Shown in pieces: positions 1 through 10,090 of a stretch of DNA of 64,000 nt. Source of the DNA: Marinobacter halodurans (lineage in GTDB: Bacteria; Pseudomonadota; Gammaproteobacteria; Pseudomonadales; Oleiphilaceae); assembly GCF_004327985.1 (NCBI RefSeq), contig NZ_SJDL01000030.1, forward strand, positions 1 through 64,000. Direction: 5' to 3'. Within the stretch, counting starts at the first letter, position 1. Each line of letters begins with the position of its first letter. Below the pieces are notes generated by a model that searched no databases, was not told the DNA's origin, and worked only from the letters and a program-made list of their open reading frames with translations. Both the position numbers and the translations under genes were made by a program.

Positions 1-242
1 GGCTCGGACTACCCGAGCCGAGGGCTTGGACAAGCGCGATGAATGGTCGTGGACCTTGGTGGAATAGTGGCGCGTCGCATATGAACGCGGCCCTGCCCAA
101 GAAGGTGTTCGACCGCCTGTCTCTGGTCAGTTTGCTGGATACGATGAACCGGCTTCAGAGTCAACCATGAACCGCCGTGGTACGGAACCGTATGCCCGGT
201 GGTGTGAGAGGACGGGGGAGGTGACTCCCCCTCCTACTCGAT
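1..242 (+). mobile_element. Group II intron, 3' end only
   Basis: The left edge holds the end of an intron-encoded maturase (stop at 168-170) followed directly by structured RNA-like sequence. Positions 171-203 fold as a domain V-like hairpin, with ACCGCC pairing to GGTGGT and an inner GTACG/CGTAT stem closed by GAAC. Positions 214-231 form a domain VI-like hairpin, GGGGGAG-GTGA-CTCCCCC, followed by CTACTCGAT, a usual intron end. The 3' boundary is therefore placed at 242. The 5' part lies outside the window, so whether the intron is complete cannot be judged. Confidence 0.82.
3..170 (+). CDS. Group II intron reverse transcriptase/maturase, C-terminal fragment
   Basis: The open frame runs in from the left edge and ends at TGA 168-170. 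The visible tail contains RGPWWNSGASHMN followed by ALPKKVFDRL and SLVSLLDT, the strongly conserved C-terminus of bacterial group II intron maturases. The full protein would carry reverse transcriptase and maturase domains that splice and mobilise the intron. Only about 55 residues are inside the window, so activity cannot be assessed. The domain V/VI-like RNA immediately downstream supports the call. Confidence 0.82.
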   Translation, partial: LGLPEPRAWTSAMNGRGPWWNSGASHMNAALPKKVFDRLSLVSLLDTMNRLQSQP

Positions 243-589
243 CCCGTATTGAGCCGTCATGCCGCATGAGGACAGTATGGCATGAGTGGTAATACGCTTT
301 TAGCTCGGTCCGACATCGCGCTCCGAATTCCCGCTCGCCCTTTGAGTTTTAACCTCCCCGGAAGGTCGGCCGACCGAATCCCGGTCTAATTTGACTCCCG
401 TCAAATTGGCTTGAGAACGCTGTTGCATGCCGGCAGGTATGGGGTTACAAGAACTGAAGTCACCTCACGTTATCGACGCTTCATTGCCACGGAGTCGACC
501 GGGCGTTTTACGGGAAGCACCTTCCATCAAGTTTGTTGTCTGATCGTTCCCTGTGCCACTGCTCTGAGGGCTGAGCAAGGGAAATCGCT
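243..589. other. Intergenic region between the intron and usp
   Basis: No convincing coding sequence was seen here; the short frame starting at 411 has no family signature and overlaps the usp start. The region holds a perfect 12-bp palindrome GGTCGGCCGACC at 364-375 and a 20-bp inverted repeat at 388-407, listed separately. Together they probably form the promoter region of the usp-glucan synthase pair. Confidence 0.5.
388..407. promoter_or_regulatory. Inverted repeat resembling an FNR/ANR-family operator
   Basis: AATTTGAC-TCCC-GTCAAATT is a perfect 8-bp inverted repeat with a 4-nt spacer. Its core TTGAC-N4-GTCAA has the spacing of FNR/ANR/CRP-family sites (TTGAT-N4-ATCAA) with one changed base per half-site. 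It lies about 185 bp upstream of a universal stress protein gene. ANR-type control of such genes is known in pseudomonads, but its relevance here is inference. Confidence 0.4.
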
Positions 590-1555
590 ATGTTTCAACG
601 TATTGTTGTCCCCCTGGACGGCTCCTGTCTGGCCGAAGGGGCGCTGCCGCACGCCATCAATCTGACCAAGGCGCTCGACACCAGGCTCGTACTCATTCGT
701 GTTCTTCAGGAGGAAAGCGGCGGCCATGATCGTTATCCGGCCGATCCGGTGGCCTGGGATGCCATGCAGGCGGAGGCCGTCGCCTATCTCGATTCGGTGG
801 CCTCGAGACTGGAAGCCCTTGGCCTGAAGGCTGAAATCGCGACCCTTGAAGGCGATCCGGTCGACCAGATCATCAACTACACCCGCGGTGACGGTCATAC
901 CCTGCTGGTGATGACCAGTCATGGCGTGGGGGGGATCAGCCATTTCATGCTCGGCAGTGTTGCCCACAAATCCATTCTTCAGGCCCACGTGTCGTTCCTG
1001 TTGGTCCGCGCCCTCAGCGATCAATGCAACCCCATAAAGGAAACCCATTACAACAAGGTGACTGTTCCGTTGGACGGGAGCAGTCGTTCCGAGTGCGTGT
1101 TGCCCATCGTCGAAATGCTGTCACGCCATAACGAATGCACCGTAGACCTGATTTCGGTGGTGCCTTCGCTGGGGCATCACTACCAGGTGGCCAGGGACGA
1201 TCCGCGTCTCGGCATCGTCAAGGAACTGGAAGCTGAATTCAGGACACGGATAGAGGATTACCTGACACGAATCGGGGACCGACTCAAGAACGAAGGGCTT
1301 CGTGTGCAGTCGGAAGTGGATATACGCGATTCCACCATTGCGGCCTTCTGGGAAATGACCCGCAAAGGCCAGTCCGATCTGGTGATTATGGCGGCCCATG
1401 GGAAGAGCTGCGTCAGCCATTGGCCGCTGGGTGCTTTACCGTTGAACGCCTTGGTCTACGGTGAAACGCCCCTGATGGTGATTCAGGATCTCGAACCTCA
1501 TGAAATAGAGCTTACCTTTGCCGAGAAGGCCGCCCGTGAAGCCTGGGGGCACTGA
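590..1555 (+). CDS. Tandem universal stress protein (UspA family)
   Basis: This cytoplasmic protein of 321 residues has two Usp domains, about 1-145 and 155-300. Domain 1 has a good nucleotide-binding loop: SHG at 110-112, nine residues, then GS at 122-123. It matches the ATP-binding Usp pattern except that its first Gly is Thr109. Domain 2 has AAHG at 268-271 and then GA rather than GS/GT at 281-282, so nucleotide binding there is doubtful. Tandem UspE-like proteins of this size are common in gammaproteobacteria and act in stress or anaerobic survival. The start follows a weak AAGGGAAA. The stop TGA shares one base with the ATG of the glucan synthase, indicating translational coupling. Confidence 0.88.
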   Translation: MFQRIVVPLDGSCLAEGALPHAINLTKALDTRLVLIRVLQEESGGHDRYPADPVAWDAMQAEAVAYLDSVASRLEALGLKAEIATLEGDPVDQIINYTRGDGHTLLVMTSHGVGGISHFMLGSVAHKSILQAHVSFLLVRALSDQCNPIKETHYNKVTVPLDGSSRSECVLPIVEMLSRHNECTVDLISVVPSLGHHYQVARDDPRLGIVKELEAEFRTRIEDYLTRIGDRLKNEGLRVQSEVDIRDSTIAAFWEMTRKGQSDLVIMAAHGKSCVSHWPLGALPLNALVYGETPLMVIQDLEPHEIELTFAEKAAREAWGH

Positions 1556-4500
1556 TGGCCGTCAACATGGAAAAGGGTCCCGGGACAGGCCGTGTCGATG
1601 CCGGAGCCAACGCGGGTGATGACGGGCAGAACCCGTGGGCGACGACTGGCCCGGGCTCGCGTCGAACCCACCGCCCGTTGAACGAGACGCTGAAGCGTCA
1701 TGCTCACCGGCTGGACCGCATCCATAAGGCGCTTTACGCGCTCAGGAGCAACCCCTCGGTCGCCGGCCCATGGATTGACTGGTATATCGATAACGAGTAC
1801 CTCATCCGCCGGGTTTTACACATGTTGCGGCGGGATCTGTCCGTCGACTTCGTTGCCTATCTGCCGGTACTCACGGAACCTCCGTCGACCGGCCGGATCC
1901 GCGTCCTGGAAATGGCCCGGGTCGCACTGGAGCGAGCCGAACAGCGCTTTGACCACAACGTGCTTGAAGCCATGGTGCTGGAGCTCAAGGAGACAACCCC
2001 CCTGAATACCGCTGAACTCTGGGCGTTGCCTTTGCTCCTGCGTTACCACGCCCTGGTACAGGTGTTGGATGCGGTCCAGCGCCGTATCGCCGAGCTGGCC
2101 TCCCATGATGCCCACAGAGGCATGGTCGACGTAGAAAGCCGGGATCTGGTGACCGATGGCGTCGTGACGTTGCATCGACTTGAACGGACCAACTGGCAGG
2201 GATTCTTCGAGCGCACGTCGCAGGTGGAAGCCCTGCTCAGAAAGGATCCCGCCGGCGCTTATCCGCGCATGGATTTCAGTACCCGTGACCGCTACCGGGG
2301 CCGGGTCGAACAACTCTCGCGACGCAGCGACATGGACGAACTCGCGGTGGCCCAACGTGTCCTGGAGCTGGCACGGCAGGCGAGGGAAGAGGCGCAGGAT
2401 GCAACGTCTGTTGCCGCCCACATCGGCTACTACCTGATCGGCGATGGGCACCGACTGCTGGAGCAGACCCTCAATGTCCACCTGGATCGCTCAACCCGGT
2501 TCAGGCGTTGGCTGGTCCATCACCGCCAGCAGCTCTACTTCATCGCCCTGTCCCTGACGGCGCTTCTGCTGGTGACGATACCGACAGCCTACGCTTGGCT
2601 TCAGGGTGGCCCGTGGCAGGCACTGGCCGTCGTCCTTGTGGTTGGGGTTCCTGCGCTGGTACTGGCCTCCATCCTGGTGAACTGGCTGGCCACCCTGACG
2701 GTGCCGACGCGGGTACTGCCAAAGCTGGATTTTATTGACGGTATCCACGTCGATCACAAGGCAGCCGTTTGTATGGCCCTGCTGGTCTCCAGTGAGAAGG
2801 ACATCCAGAGCGCCATCGATACGCTGGAGCGCCATTATCTTGCCAATCCCGACAAACAACTGCGTTTTGGGTTGCTGACCGGACTTTTCGACGCGCAAGA
2901 GGCCACGACGCCGAGGGACGGCAGCTTGCTGGAACGGCTGCGCGAAGGCATGACGTCGCTGAACAGGCAATACGCCAGTGAAGGTCATGCCCCGTTTTTC
3001 TGGATGCACCGGTCGCGGAGCTTTAACCGGCAGGATGCCATCTGGATGGAGTGGGAACGAAAACGGGGCAAACTCACGGAATTCAATCGCTATGTGCTGA
3101 CCGGCAATCGCGGGTCGTTCTCTGATACAGCCGGGGACATCGATTGGCTGCGCCAGGCACGTTACGTCATCACCCTGGACGCCGATACCTTGTTGCCTGT
3201 GGACGGCGCGAGGCGTCTGATCGGCACCATCGCCCACCCACTGAACCAGCCGGTTTGGGATGAAGAGACGGGCGAAGTCCTCTCAGGATACAGCATTCTC
3301 CAGCCCCGGATCGAAATCAATCCCATGACCGCGATCCGGAATATCTTTACCCGCATTTTTTCGGGCGACCGGGGACTGGATCTCTACACGCTCGCGGTCT
3401 CGGATGCCTACCAGGATGTGTTCGGCGAGGGCATCTTCACCGGGAAGGGGCTGTATCACGTCGCCGCTTTCGAGGCCAGTCTGCGCAATGCGGTGCCCGA
3501 AGGGACCGTCCTCAGCCATGACCTCTTCGAAGGTATCCATGGGCGTACCGCGCTGGTCAGCGATGTCGTCATGTACGAGGAGTATCCACCCGATTACCTG
3601 TGTTTCGGGCGGCGACTTCATCGCTGGATACGGGGCGACTGGCAGTTACTGCCCTGGTTATGGCCGAGCGTACCGACGGAATCCGGCGAACGCAGACCCA
3701 ACAAGTTAACGGGATTGCATCGCTGGCAGCTTGTCCACAACCTGCTGCGTAGCCTCCAGGCCCCATGGCTCCTGCTTCTGCTGCTGTTGGGTTGGTTTGC
3801 GCTTCCCGGTTCGCCGCTCCACTGGACGGCCCTGGCCGTGTTGACCCTGCTGGTCCCGAGTCTGACGGGGTTTGTCGGGCTGGCCCATGCCACGGTTCGC
3901 AGGCGGCGGGCGGCCCAGCAGGTCCGCAACCTGAAAGGGGACCTGAAACGGTGGGTGCTGGTTATTGCCTTCCTTCCCCAGGAAGCGTATCTCACGCTGG
4001 ATGCGGTGATCCGCTCCATATACCGGAGCCAGATCAGTCACCGCCGCATGCTGGAGTGGGCACCGGCGGCGCTGGAAGCCGGGCGGTCCGATAACGCCAC
4101 TCCGTGGCGCTACTGGCGCGCCATGTGGGTCGGACCCGTCGGCGCAACCATCGTGACTTGCCTGTTGCTTGTCTCGACGCCGGTCACCCTGATCTATGCC
4201 GCCCCGGTCCTGTTGCTCTGGCTGGTCTCGCCACAGTTGGCCTTTCTCGCCCGACGGGACCGGAAGCTGCCGATCGAGAGGATTCGTGCCGAGGATCGGA
4301 CGCATCTCAGGCGGCTGGCCCGGCGAACCTGGTATTTCTTTGAGCGGTTTGTCGGACCGGAAGATCATTGGCTGCCTCCGGATCACTTCCAGGAGGACCC
4401 CAAGGGCGTGGTCGCTCACCGGACCTCGCCCACCAATATCGGTTTGCTGCTCGTGAGCAACCTGACCGCCTACGACATGGGCTATGTGGATGCGCAGGAA

Positions 4501-7500
4501 CTGGTCATCCGCTCGCGCAACACGCTGCGGTCGATGGCGCGCCTGCCGCGTTTCCGGGGCCACATCCACAACTGGTGCGATACCCATCAACTGACGACCC
4601 TGCCACCGGCGTACGTATCCACGGTGGACAGCGGCAACCTCCTTGGATCTTTGCTGGCGCTGAAGCAGGGGCTGCTCGGCCTTGAAGCGGATGCGGTCTG
4701 GCGATTCGGTCAGTTCGAGGGGTTGCTCGATACCATGGGCGTGCTGGAAGACTCCCTGGGGGATTATCCCAAGACCACGCCCAGGCGCCGGTTGGGCCAG
4801 CAACTGATGGCGATCCGCCGGCAGGTCATGGATGCCCGCTCAAGCCCCCGGCAGTGGCCCGGTCTGCTGGACGAGATTGCCAATCGCCTGAAACGGGAAC
4901 TGGACCAGGCGGTCCAGGAGGTTATTCGAGAACCATCTCCGCTGCCGGCTGATGTCCTGGCCGACATGCGGATCTGGCTGGAACGGTCGCGTCATCACAT
5001 TGAGCGGATGTACCAGGGGCGTGATCAGTTCCTGTCCTGGTGGTCGATGTTCGACACCTGGCCGACTATCCATCCCGGCGATCTGCCTCCCCGGCAATAT
5101 GAGGCCTGGCTGGCTTTGGAGAAGGAGCTTGTACATGTCCCGACATACCTGGAGCTGACCACGCTGGAGTCGCGTCTGGCACCGCTCATCGAGCAGCTTA
5201 TGGCAACCGGAGACGGCGGCGCTGTGCCTGACCGCCTGCAACAGTGGCTTGCCTCCCTGTCTATGGCAGTCGGTAAAGCCTCGCGGGCAGCTACGTTGCT
5301 GCTGACAACCGCAAAGCAGCTCGCCGATACCTGCGAGAGCTGGTTTGAAGAGACTGATCTGGCCTTTCTCTACGATCGCGAGGCCGAGGTTTTCCGCATT
5401 GGCTACAACGTCGACGAGGGCAGGCTCGACGACAACGCCTACGATCTTCTGGCCTCCGAAGCCCGGCTTGCCAGTTTCCTCGGTATTGCCAAAGGCGACA
5501 TTTCCGCCCGCCATTGGGTCCATCTGGGGCGCCCAATGACCCGCGACCACGGCCATCCCCTGTTGCTGTCGTGGAGCGGGACGATGTTTGAGTACCTCAT
5601 GCCACAACTGCTCATGCGCGAACCGGCGACCACATTGCTTGGCATGAGTGCCCGCGCAGCCATCGATCATCAGATCCAGTATGCCGCGAATCGGGGGTTG
5701 CCCTGGGGGATCTCCGAATCCGGTTACTATCTCCTTGATGGTGCCCAGAACTATGCCTACCACGCTTTTGGAGCCCCCCACCTGTCGCTTCGCAGCCATA
5801 AGGGCGCCAAGGACTGGGTCATCGCACCCTATGCCACCTTCCTGGCCCTGTTGTGGCGCCCGCAGGCGGCCTTCGACAATCTTCGGCACCTTGAGCGACT
5901 GGGCATGCTGGGCCGGTATGGCTTCTTCGAGGCGCTGGACTACACCGAGCGCAGGATGGAAGTCGGTCAAACATACAGCATCGTGCGCAGCTACATGGCC
6001 CATCACCATGGGATGTCGCTGATCAGTCTGGGCATCTCGCTGAGTCCCGAGAATGCAGTCTCGCGATTTTCGGAAGATCCCAGGGTGGAAGCGTCGGAGC
6101 TGTTGTTGCAGGAGCGCGTCGCGCTGGATGTGGACGTTGAATACCCGGCCCACGGCGGGGAAGAAGAGAGGGAATCGGATGCCTCGGAAACACCGCACAT
6201 CGCCCCCTGGCAGATTTCGCCTGACAGCCCGATGCCCCGGGTTCACCTGCTGTCGAATGGCCGGCTGGGTGTGCTCGTTTCGAGCTGGGGGGCCGGTGCG
6301 ACCCGGTGGAAGTCGGATGCCATCACCCGCTGGCGGCCGGACGGTACCCTTGAGTCATGGGGAAACTGGCTTTACGTGCAGGACCTGGGCCGACGCGATA
6401 TCTGGTCGATTCCCAGGGCGCCTCTGAAGGGGCGGGGCATTCGCGAACACGTGCGATTCCACAGTCATTGCGCCGAGTTTCAGCGTCACGACACCAGCCT
6501 CATCCAGACGCTGGAAATCACCGTGTCTCCCTGGCATGACGTTGAGTTGAGGCGCGTCACCATCACCAATCACGGCGACATGCCGCGCCGCCTGAGATTC
6601 ACCAGTTATGCCGAGATGGTGCTGGCCGATCCTCGTGGCGATAGCCAGCATCCCGCCTTTGGCAACCTGTTTGTGCATTCGGAATTCGTGGAATCCCGGG
6701 GATTGCTGGTGTTTGAACGTCGCCCCCGGGATCCGGAAGACCAGCCCCCCGTCGTGGGTGAGTTGATGATGGGACTCTCCGGTGTGCTGACACCGGATGC
6801 GATAGAGACCGACCGCTCCGCATTCCTGGGGCGGGGCGGTTCCATTGCGCATCCCAAGGCGCTGGAGACGGGCCAGGCCCTCACCGGCTCGCTCGGCTAC
6901 ACGCTTGACCCCGTGGCCGTCCTGCAGAAGACCCTCAAGATCAATCCCACGGCGTCCGTCCAGTTCGCTTTCCTGCGTATTGTCGGGGAAAGCCGTGAAG
7001 AGGTCCTGGCAACGGCGGCCCGGTTTGCTTTCTGGCCTCGCGTGCAGCGCACCTTTGAGGAAGGGCAGGCCCAGGCAAGCCGGGAACTCTGGCGCAGCAA
7101 ACTGAGCAGCGATGAGTTCCGGACCATGACTTCCCTGGCCTCGGCGCTGCTATACAGTCCGCCGCAACTGCGGGCGCCAGTGCCGATACTGTCGGCCAAT
7201 CGCATGCAGCAGGCCAACTTGTGGGGCGTCGGGATTTCCGGGGACTTTCCCATCGTCCTGGTGCGCATCGGCCGCGAGGCGGACATTGAAACGGCCCACC
7301 TGCTGCTGAAAATCCATGCGCACTGGCGCAAGCGCAACTTCAGCGTAGACCTGATCCTTCTGAACACCGGCGATACGGGATACGAGGGTACCACGCAGGA
7401 CACCGTGCGGCGGTTACTCGCCCAGCACAATGCCGAACCGTTTGTCGGCCGTCGTGGCGGCATTTTTCCGCTCACCTCCGAATCCTTGAGCAAGGAAGAG

Positions 7501-10056
7501 GTCGTGCTTTTGCAAACAGCCGCGAAAGTGGTGCTGGATGCCTCGGCGGCGTCCCTGTCCGAAGCCCTGAGCAAGCTGGAGCGCGCAGAGTCGCCGTTAC
7601 CCCGGTTGCGGGTGCGGCCCCACGATGCCACGCCGCCGGCAACGCCGGCAGCACTGCCACCGCATGATGCCCTGAGTTGCGACAATGGTCATGGCGGCTT
7701 TACCGCGGATGGCCGTGAATATGTCATCACCGTCAGTCATCGCCAGCCGACACCGGCTCCGTGGATCAATGTCCTGGCCAACCCGGACTTCGGTACGGTC
7801 CTTTCGGAATCCGGCGGGGGATTCAGCTGGTATCAGAACAGTGGCGAGAACCGACTGACCCCCTGGCGAAACGATCCGACCCTGGATGAGCCGGGGGAAT
7901 GTCTGTACCTGCGGGATGAGGAGACCGGGGCCCTCTGGGCCGCCACACCGAACCCCGTGGCCCACGAGTCGACCTACCGAATCCGCCATGGCGCCGGATA
8001 CACGGTTTTCGAACACAGTCGCCACGACATTGAAAGCCGGATGACGGTCTTTGTGCCGCCGTCCGATGCCATCAAAGTCGTCCAACTGAGGTTGCGAAAC
8101 CACTCGGACCGCGTTCGTCGTCTGACACTCACCTACTATGCCGAATGGGTGCTCGGCACCCGGCGGGAGGACACCAGTCCATACATCCAACCGGCTTTCC
8201 TGGCCGAGCAGGGTGCCTTGATTGCGGCCAATCCCTATAACCCCGACTGGCCTAAGCAGATCGCCTTCCTGGCAACCGACAGTCACGTTCACGGCTATAC
8301 GACGGACCGCCTCGAATTCCTGGGGCGCCAGGGTGGCCTTGAGAACCCCGCTGCGCTGAAGAGAGTGGGTCTGACCAATCGTGTTGAACCGGGTCGGGAC
8401 CCGTGTGCTGCGCTTCAGGTGCATGTGGATCTACCCACGGCTGACCAGGGTGAGCAAACCGTCACGTTCTTCGTCGGCGCCCAAGCCACGTTTGACGAGG
8501 CCGTGGCCCTGATCGACCGATACCGGCAACCCGACGCGGTGGCCCAGGCCCGGGAAGCCACCCGGGACTACTGGGACGCCGTGCTGGGCGCGCTGACGCT
8601 GTCCTGCCCGGACGACAGCGTGGCGTTCATCTTCAACCGCTGGCTGCTTTACCAGACGCTGGGTTGCCGTATCCAGGGCCGTAGCGCCCTGTACCAATCC
8701 AGTGGCGCGTATGGTTTCCGCGATCAACTGCAGGATAGCCTGGCCATGTTGCACACCCGCCCGGACGTGTGCCGTGCCCAGATCCTGGCTGCAGCGGCAC
8801 GCCAGTTTCCCGAGGGCGATGTGCTGCACTGGTGGCATCCGCCAAATGCCCGCGGTGTGCGGACGCGTATTTCCGACGACCTGGTCTGGCTGCCGCTGGT
8901 CGTGAGCGAATACCTGGAGGTCACCGGTGACATTGGCGTTCTGGATGAACCGGTGCCCTGGCTCATCGGGGAACCGCTGGAGGACAACCAGGCGGAACAC
9001 TACGGGCAGTTCGGGACGTCGACAGATACCAGCCCGGTTTACGATCACTGTCTCCGGGTACTGGAACGGGCTGACCGACTGGGGACTCATGGGTTGCCGC
9101 TGATTGGCGGAGGCGACTGGAATGACGGCATGAATCGCGTTGGCTGGGAAGGGCGGGGCGAGAGCGTGTGGATGGGCTGGTTCCTGATCCAGACACTGCG
9201 GCGCTTTGCCAATGTCTGTATCGGACGGGGGGACGACGCAACGGCGGAAACATTCAGGAAGCGCGCGCTCGATCTGTCCGATGCGCTCCAGCACCACGCC
9301 TGGGACGGGAACTGGTATCGCCGGGCCTACTATGACGACCAGACCCCCCTGGGCTCGGCGGGGCAGAACGCCTGCGAAATCGATTCCATCCCGCAGTCCT
9401 GGGCCGTGCTATCCGGTGCGGCCGAACCGGAACGAACCCACAAGGCCATGGAAGCGGTTTGGGAGCGACTGGTCAGGCCGGACCCGGGGCAAGTGTTGCT
9501 GTTCACACCGCCATTTACCGGCCGCGGACAGGGGCAGCCCGATCCGGGTTACATTGCCGCCTACCCCCCAGGCGTCCGTGAAAATGGCGGGCAGTACACC
9601 CACGCGGCCTGCTGGGCAGGGCTGGCGTTCGCTGCCCTGGGAGACGCCGAGCGTGCGAGCGTCGTGCTGGATTGCCTGAACCCGGTCAAGCATGGGGATT
9701 CTCCCGGGCGGATCGCGCAATACCAGGTGGAGCCCTACGTGCTGGCCGCCGATATCTATGGCGAACCGCCCCATGTCGGCCGGGGTGGCTGGACCTGGTA
9801 TACCGGCTCGGCGGGCTGGTTGTACCGCTTTATCCTCGAGGGCATCCTCGGCATCCGCAAAAGGGGAAACCATCTGGAGGTGTCGCCGTGCCTGCCGCCA
9901 CACTGGCCGGGTTACACCCTGCGCTATGTCTTCGGCCGGAGCGTCTACCATATTACCGTACAGCGCCTGTCCGCCGACTCGACCGCGCTCGATGGGCCCT
10001 GTTGCTTTGCGCTGCAGGATGATGGTGACGAGCATACCGTCGTGATCGGGGTATGA
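1555..10056 (+). CDS. ndvB: Cyclic beta-1,2-glucan synthase (NdvB/ChvB type)
   Basis: A giant inner-membrane enzyme of 2833 residues, the usual length for NdvB/ChvB, which starts, elongates, cyclises and releases cyclic beta-1,2-glucan into the periplasm using UDP-glucose. Visible parts in order: soluble N-terminus; membrane pair at about 330-385; GT84 glycosyltransferase domain with LDAD at 541-544 and RWIRGDW from about 690; further membrane segments at about 735-800 and 865-900; glycoamylase-like domain; two sugar-binding modules; and a C-terminal GH94 phosphorylase domain with GGGDWNDGMN around 2519-2528 holding the expected catalytic Asp. GH94 controls chain length in this family. It is coupled to usp by a one-base overlap. 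No NdvA exporter is present in the window. Confidence 0.93.
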   Translation: MAVNMEKGPGTGRVDAGANAGDDGQNPWATTGPGSRRTHRPLNETLKRHAHRLDRIHKALYALRSNPSVAGPWIDWYIDNEYLIRRVLHMLRRDLSVDFVAYLPVLTEPPSTGRIRVLEMARVALERAEQRFDHNVLEAMVLELKETTPLNTAELWALPLLLRYHALVQVLDAVQRRIAELASHDAHRGMVDVESRDLVTDGVVTLHRLERTNWQGFFERTSQVEALLRKDPAGAYPRMDFSTRDRYRGRVEQLSRRSDMDELAVAQRVLELARQAREEAQDATSVAAHIGYYLIGDGHRLLEQTLNVHLDRSTRFRRWLVHHRQQLYFIALSLTALLLVTIPTAYAWLQGGPWQALAVVLVVGVPALVLASILVNWLATLTVPTRVLPKLDFIDGIHVDHKAAVCMALLVSSEKDIQSAIDTLERHYLANPDKQLRFGLLTGLFDAQEATTPRDGSLLERLREGMTSLNRQYASEGHAPFFWMHRSRSFNRQDAIWMEWERKRGKLTEFNRYVLTGNRGSFSDTAGDIDWLRQARYVITLDADTLLPVDGARRLIGTIAHPLNQPVWDEETGEVLSGYSILQPRIEINPMTAIRNIFTRIFSGDRGLDLYTLAVSDAYQDVFGEGIFTGKGLYHVAAFEASLRNAVPEGTVLSHDLFEGIHGRTALVSDVVMYEEYPPDYLCFGRRLHRWIRGDWQLLPWLWPSVPTESGERRPNKLTGLHRWQLVHNLLRSLQAPWLLLLLLLGWFALPGSPLHWTALAVLTLLVPSLTGFVGLAHATVRRRRAAQQVRNLKGDLKRWVLVIAFLPQEAYLTLDAVIRSIYRSQISHRRMLEWAPAALEAGRSDNATPWRYWRAMWVGPVGATIVTCLLLVSTPVTLIYAAPVLLLWLVSPQLAFLARRDRKLPIERIRAEDRTHLRRLARRTWYFFERFVGPEDHWLPPDHFQEDPKGVVAHRTSPTNIGLLLVSNLTAYDMGYVDAQELVIRSRNTLRSMARLPRFRGHIHNWCDTHQLTTLPPAYVSTVDSGNLLGSLLALKQGLLGLEADAVWRFGQFEGLLDTMGVLEDSLGDYPKTTPRRRLGQQLMAIRRQVMDARSSPRQWPGLLDEIANRLKRELDQAVQEVIREPSPLPADVLADMRIWLERSRHHIERMYQGRDQFLSWWSMFDTWPTIHPGDLPPRQYEAWLALEKELVHVPTYLELTTLESRLAPLIEQLMATGDGGAVPDRLQQWLASLSMAVGKASRAATLLLTTAKQLADTCESWFEETDLAFLYDREAEVFRIGYNVDEGRLDDNAYDLLASEARLASFLGIAKGDISARHWVHLGRPMTRDHGHPLLLSWSGTMFEYLMPQLLMREPATTLLGMSARAAIDHQIQYAANRGLPWGISESGYYLLDGAQNYAYHAFGAPHLSLRSHKGAKDWVIAPYATFLALLWRPQAAFDNLRHLERLGMLGRYGFFEALDYTERRMEVGQTYSIVRSYMAHHHGMSLISLGISLSPENAVSRFSEDPRVEASELLLQERVALDVDVEYPAHGGEEERESDASETPHIAPWQISPDSPMPRVHLLSNGRLGVLVSSWGAGATRWKSDAITRWRPDGTLESWGNWLYVQDLGRRDIWSIPRAPLKGRGIREHVRFHSHCAEFQRHDTSLIQTLEITVSPWHDVELRRVTITNHGDMPRRLRFTSYAEMVLADPRGDSQHPAFGNLFVHSEFVESRGLLVFERRPRDPEDQPPVVGELMMGLSGVLTPDAIETDRSAFLGRGGSIAHPKALETGQALTGSLGYTLDPVAVLQKTLKINPTASVQFAFLRIVGESREEVLATAARFAFWPRVQRTFEEGQAQASRELWRSKLSSDEFRTMTSLASALLYSPPQLRAPVPILSANRMQQANLWGVGISGDFPIVLVRIGREADIETAHLLLKIHAHWRKRNFSVDLILLNTGDTGYEGTTQDTVRRLLAQHNAEPFVGRRGGIFPLTSESLSKEEVVLLQTAAKVVLDASAASLSEALSKLERAESPLPRLRVRPHDATPPATPAALPPHDALSCDNGHGGFTADGREYVITVSHRQPTPAPWINVLANPDFGTVLSESGGGFSWYQNSGENRLTPWRNDPTLDEPGECLYLRDEETGALWAATPNPVAHESTYRIRHGAGYTVFEHSRHDIESRMTVFVPPSDAIKVVQLRLRNHSDRVRRLTLTYYAEWVLGTRREDTSPYIQPAFLAEQGALIAANPYNPDWPKQIAFLATDSHVHGYTTDRLEFLGRQGGLENPAALKRVGLTNRVEPGRDPCAALQVHVDLPTADQGEQTVTFFVGAQATFDEAVALIDRYRQPDAVAQAREATRDYWDAVLGALTLSCPDDSVAFIFNRWLLYQTLGCRIQGRSALYQSSGAYGFRDQLQDSLAMLHTRPDVCRAQILAAAARQFPEGDVLHWWHPPNARGVRTRISDDLVWLPLVVSEYLEVTGDIGVLDEPVPWLIGEPLEDNQAEHYGQFGTSTDTSPVYDHCLRVLERADRLGTHGLPLIGGGDWNDGMNRVGWEGRGESVWMGWFLIQTLRRFANVCIGRGDDATAETFRKRALDLSDALQHHAWDGNWYRRAYYDDQTPLGSAGQNACEIDSIPQSWAVLSGAAEPERTHKAMEAVWERLVRPDPGQVLLFTPPFTGRGQGQPDPGYIAAYPPGVRENGGQYTHAACWAGLAFAALGDAERASVVLDCLNPVKHGDSPGRIAQYQVEPYVLAADIYGEPPHVGRGGWTWYTGSAGWLYRFILEGILGIRKRGNHLEVSPCLPPHWPGYTLRYVFGRSVYHITVQRLSADSTALDGPCCFALQDDGDEHTVVIGV

Positions 10057-10090
10057 GCCGCCAACCGGACCTTGAATTGCCGGAGGCGCG

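Noticed and set aside
411-665. Small plus-strand frame before usp
   Set aside because: Overlaps the usp start in another frame, covers the promoter repeats and has no family resemblance.
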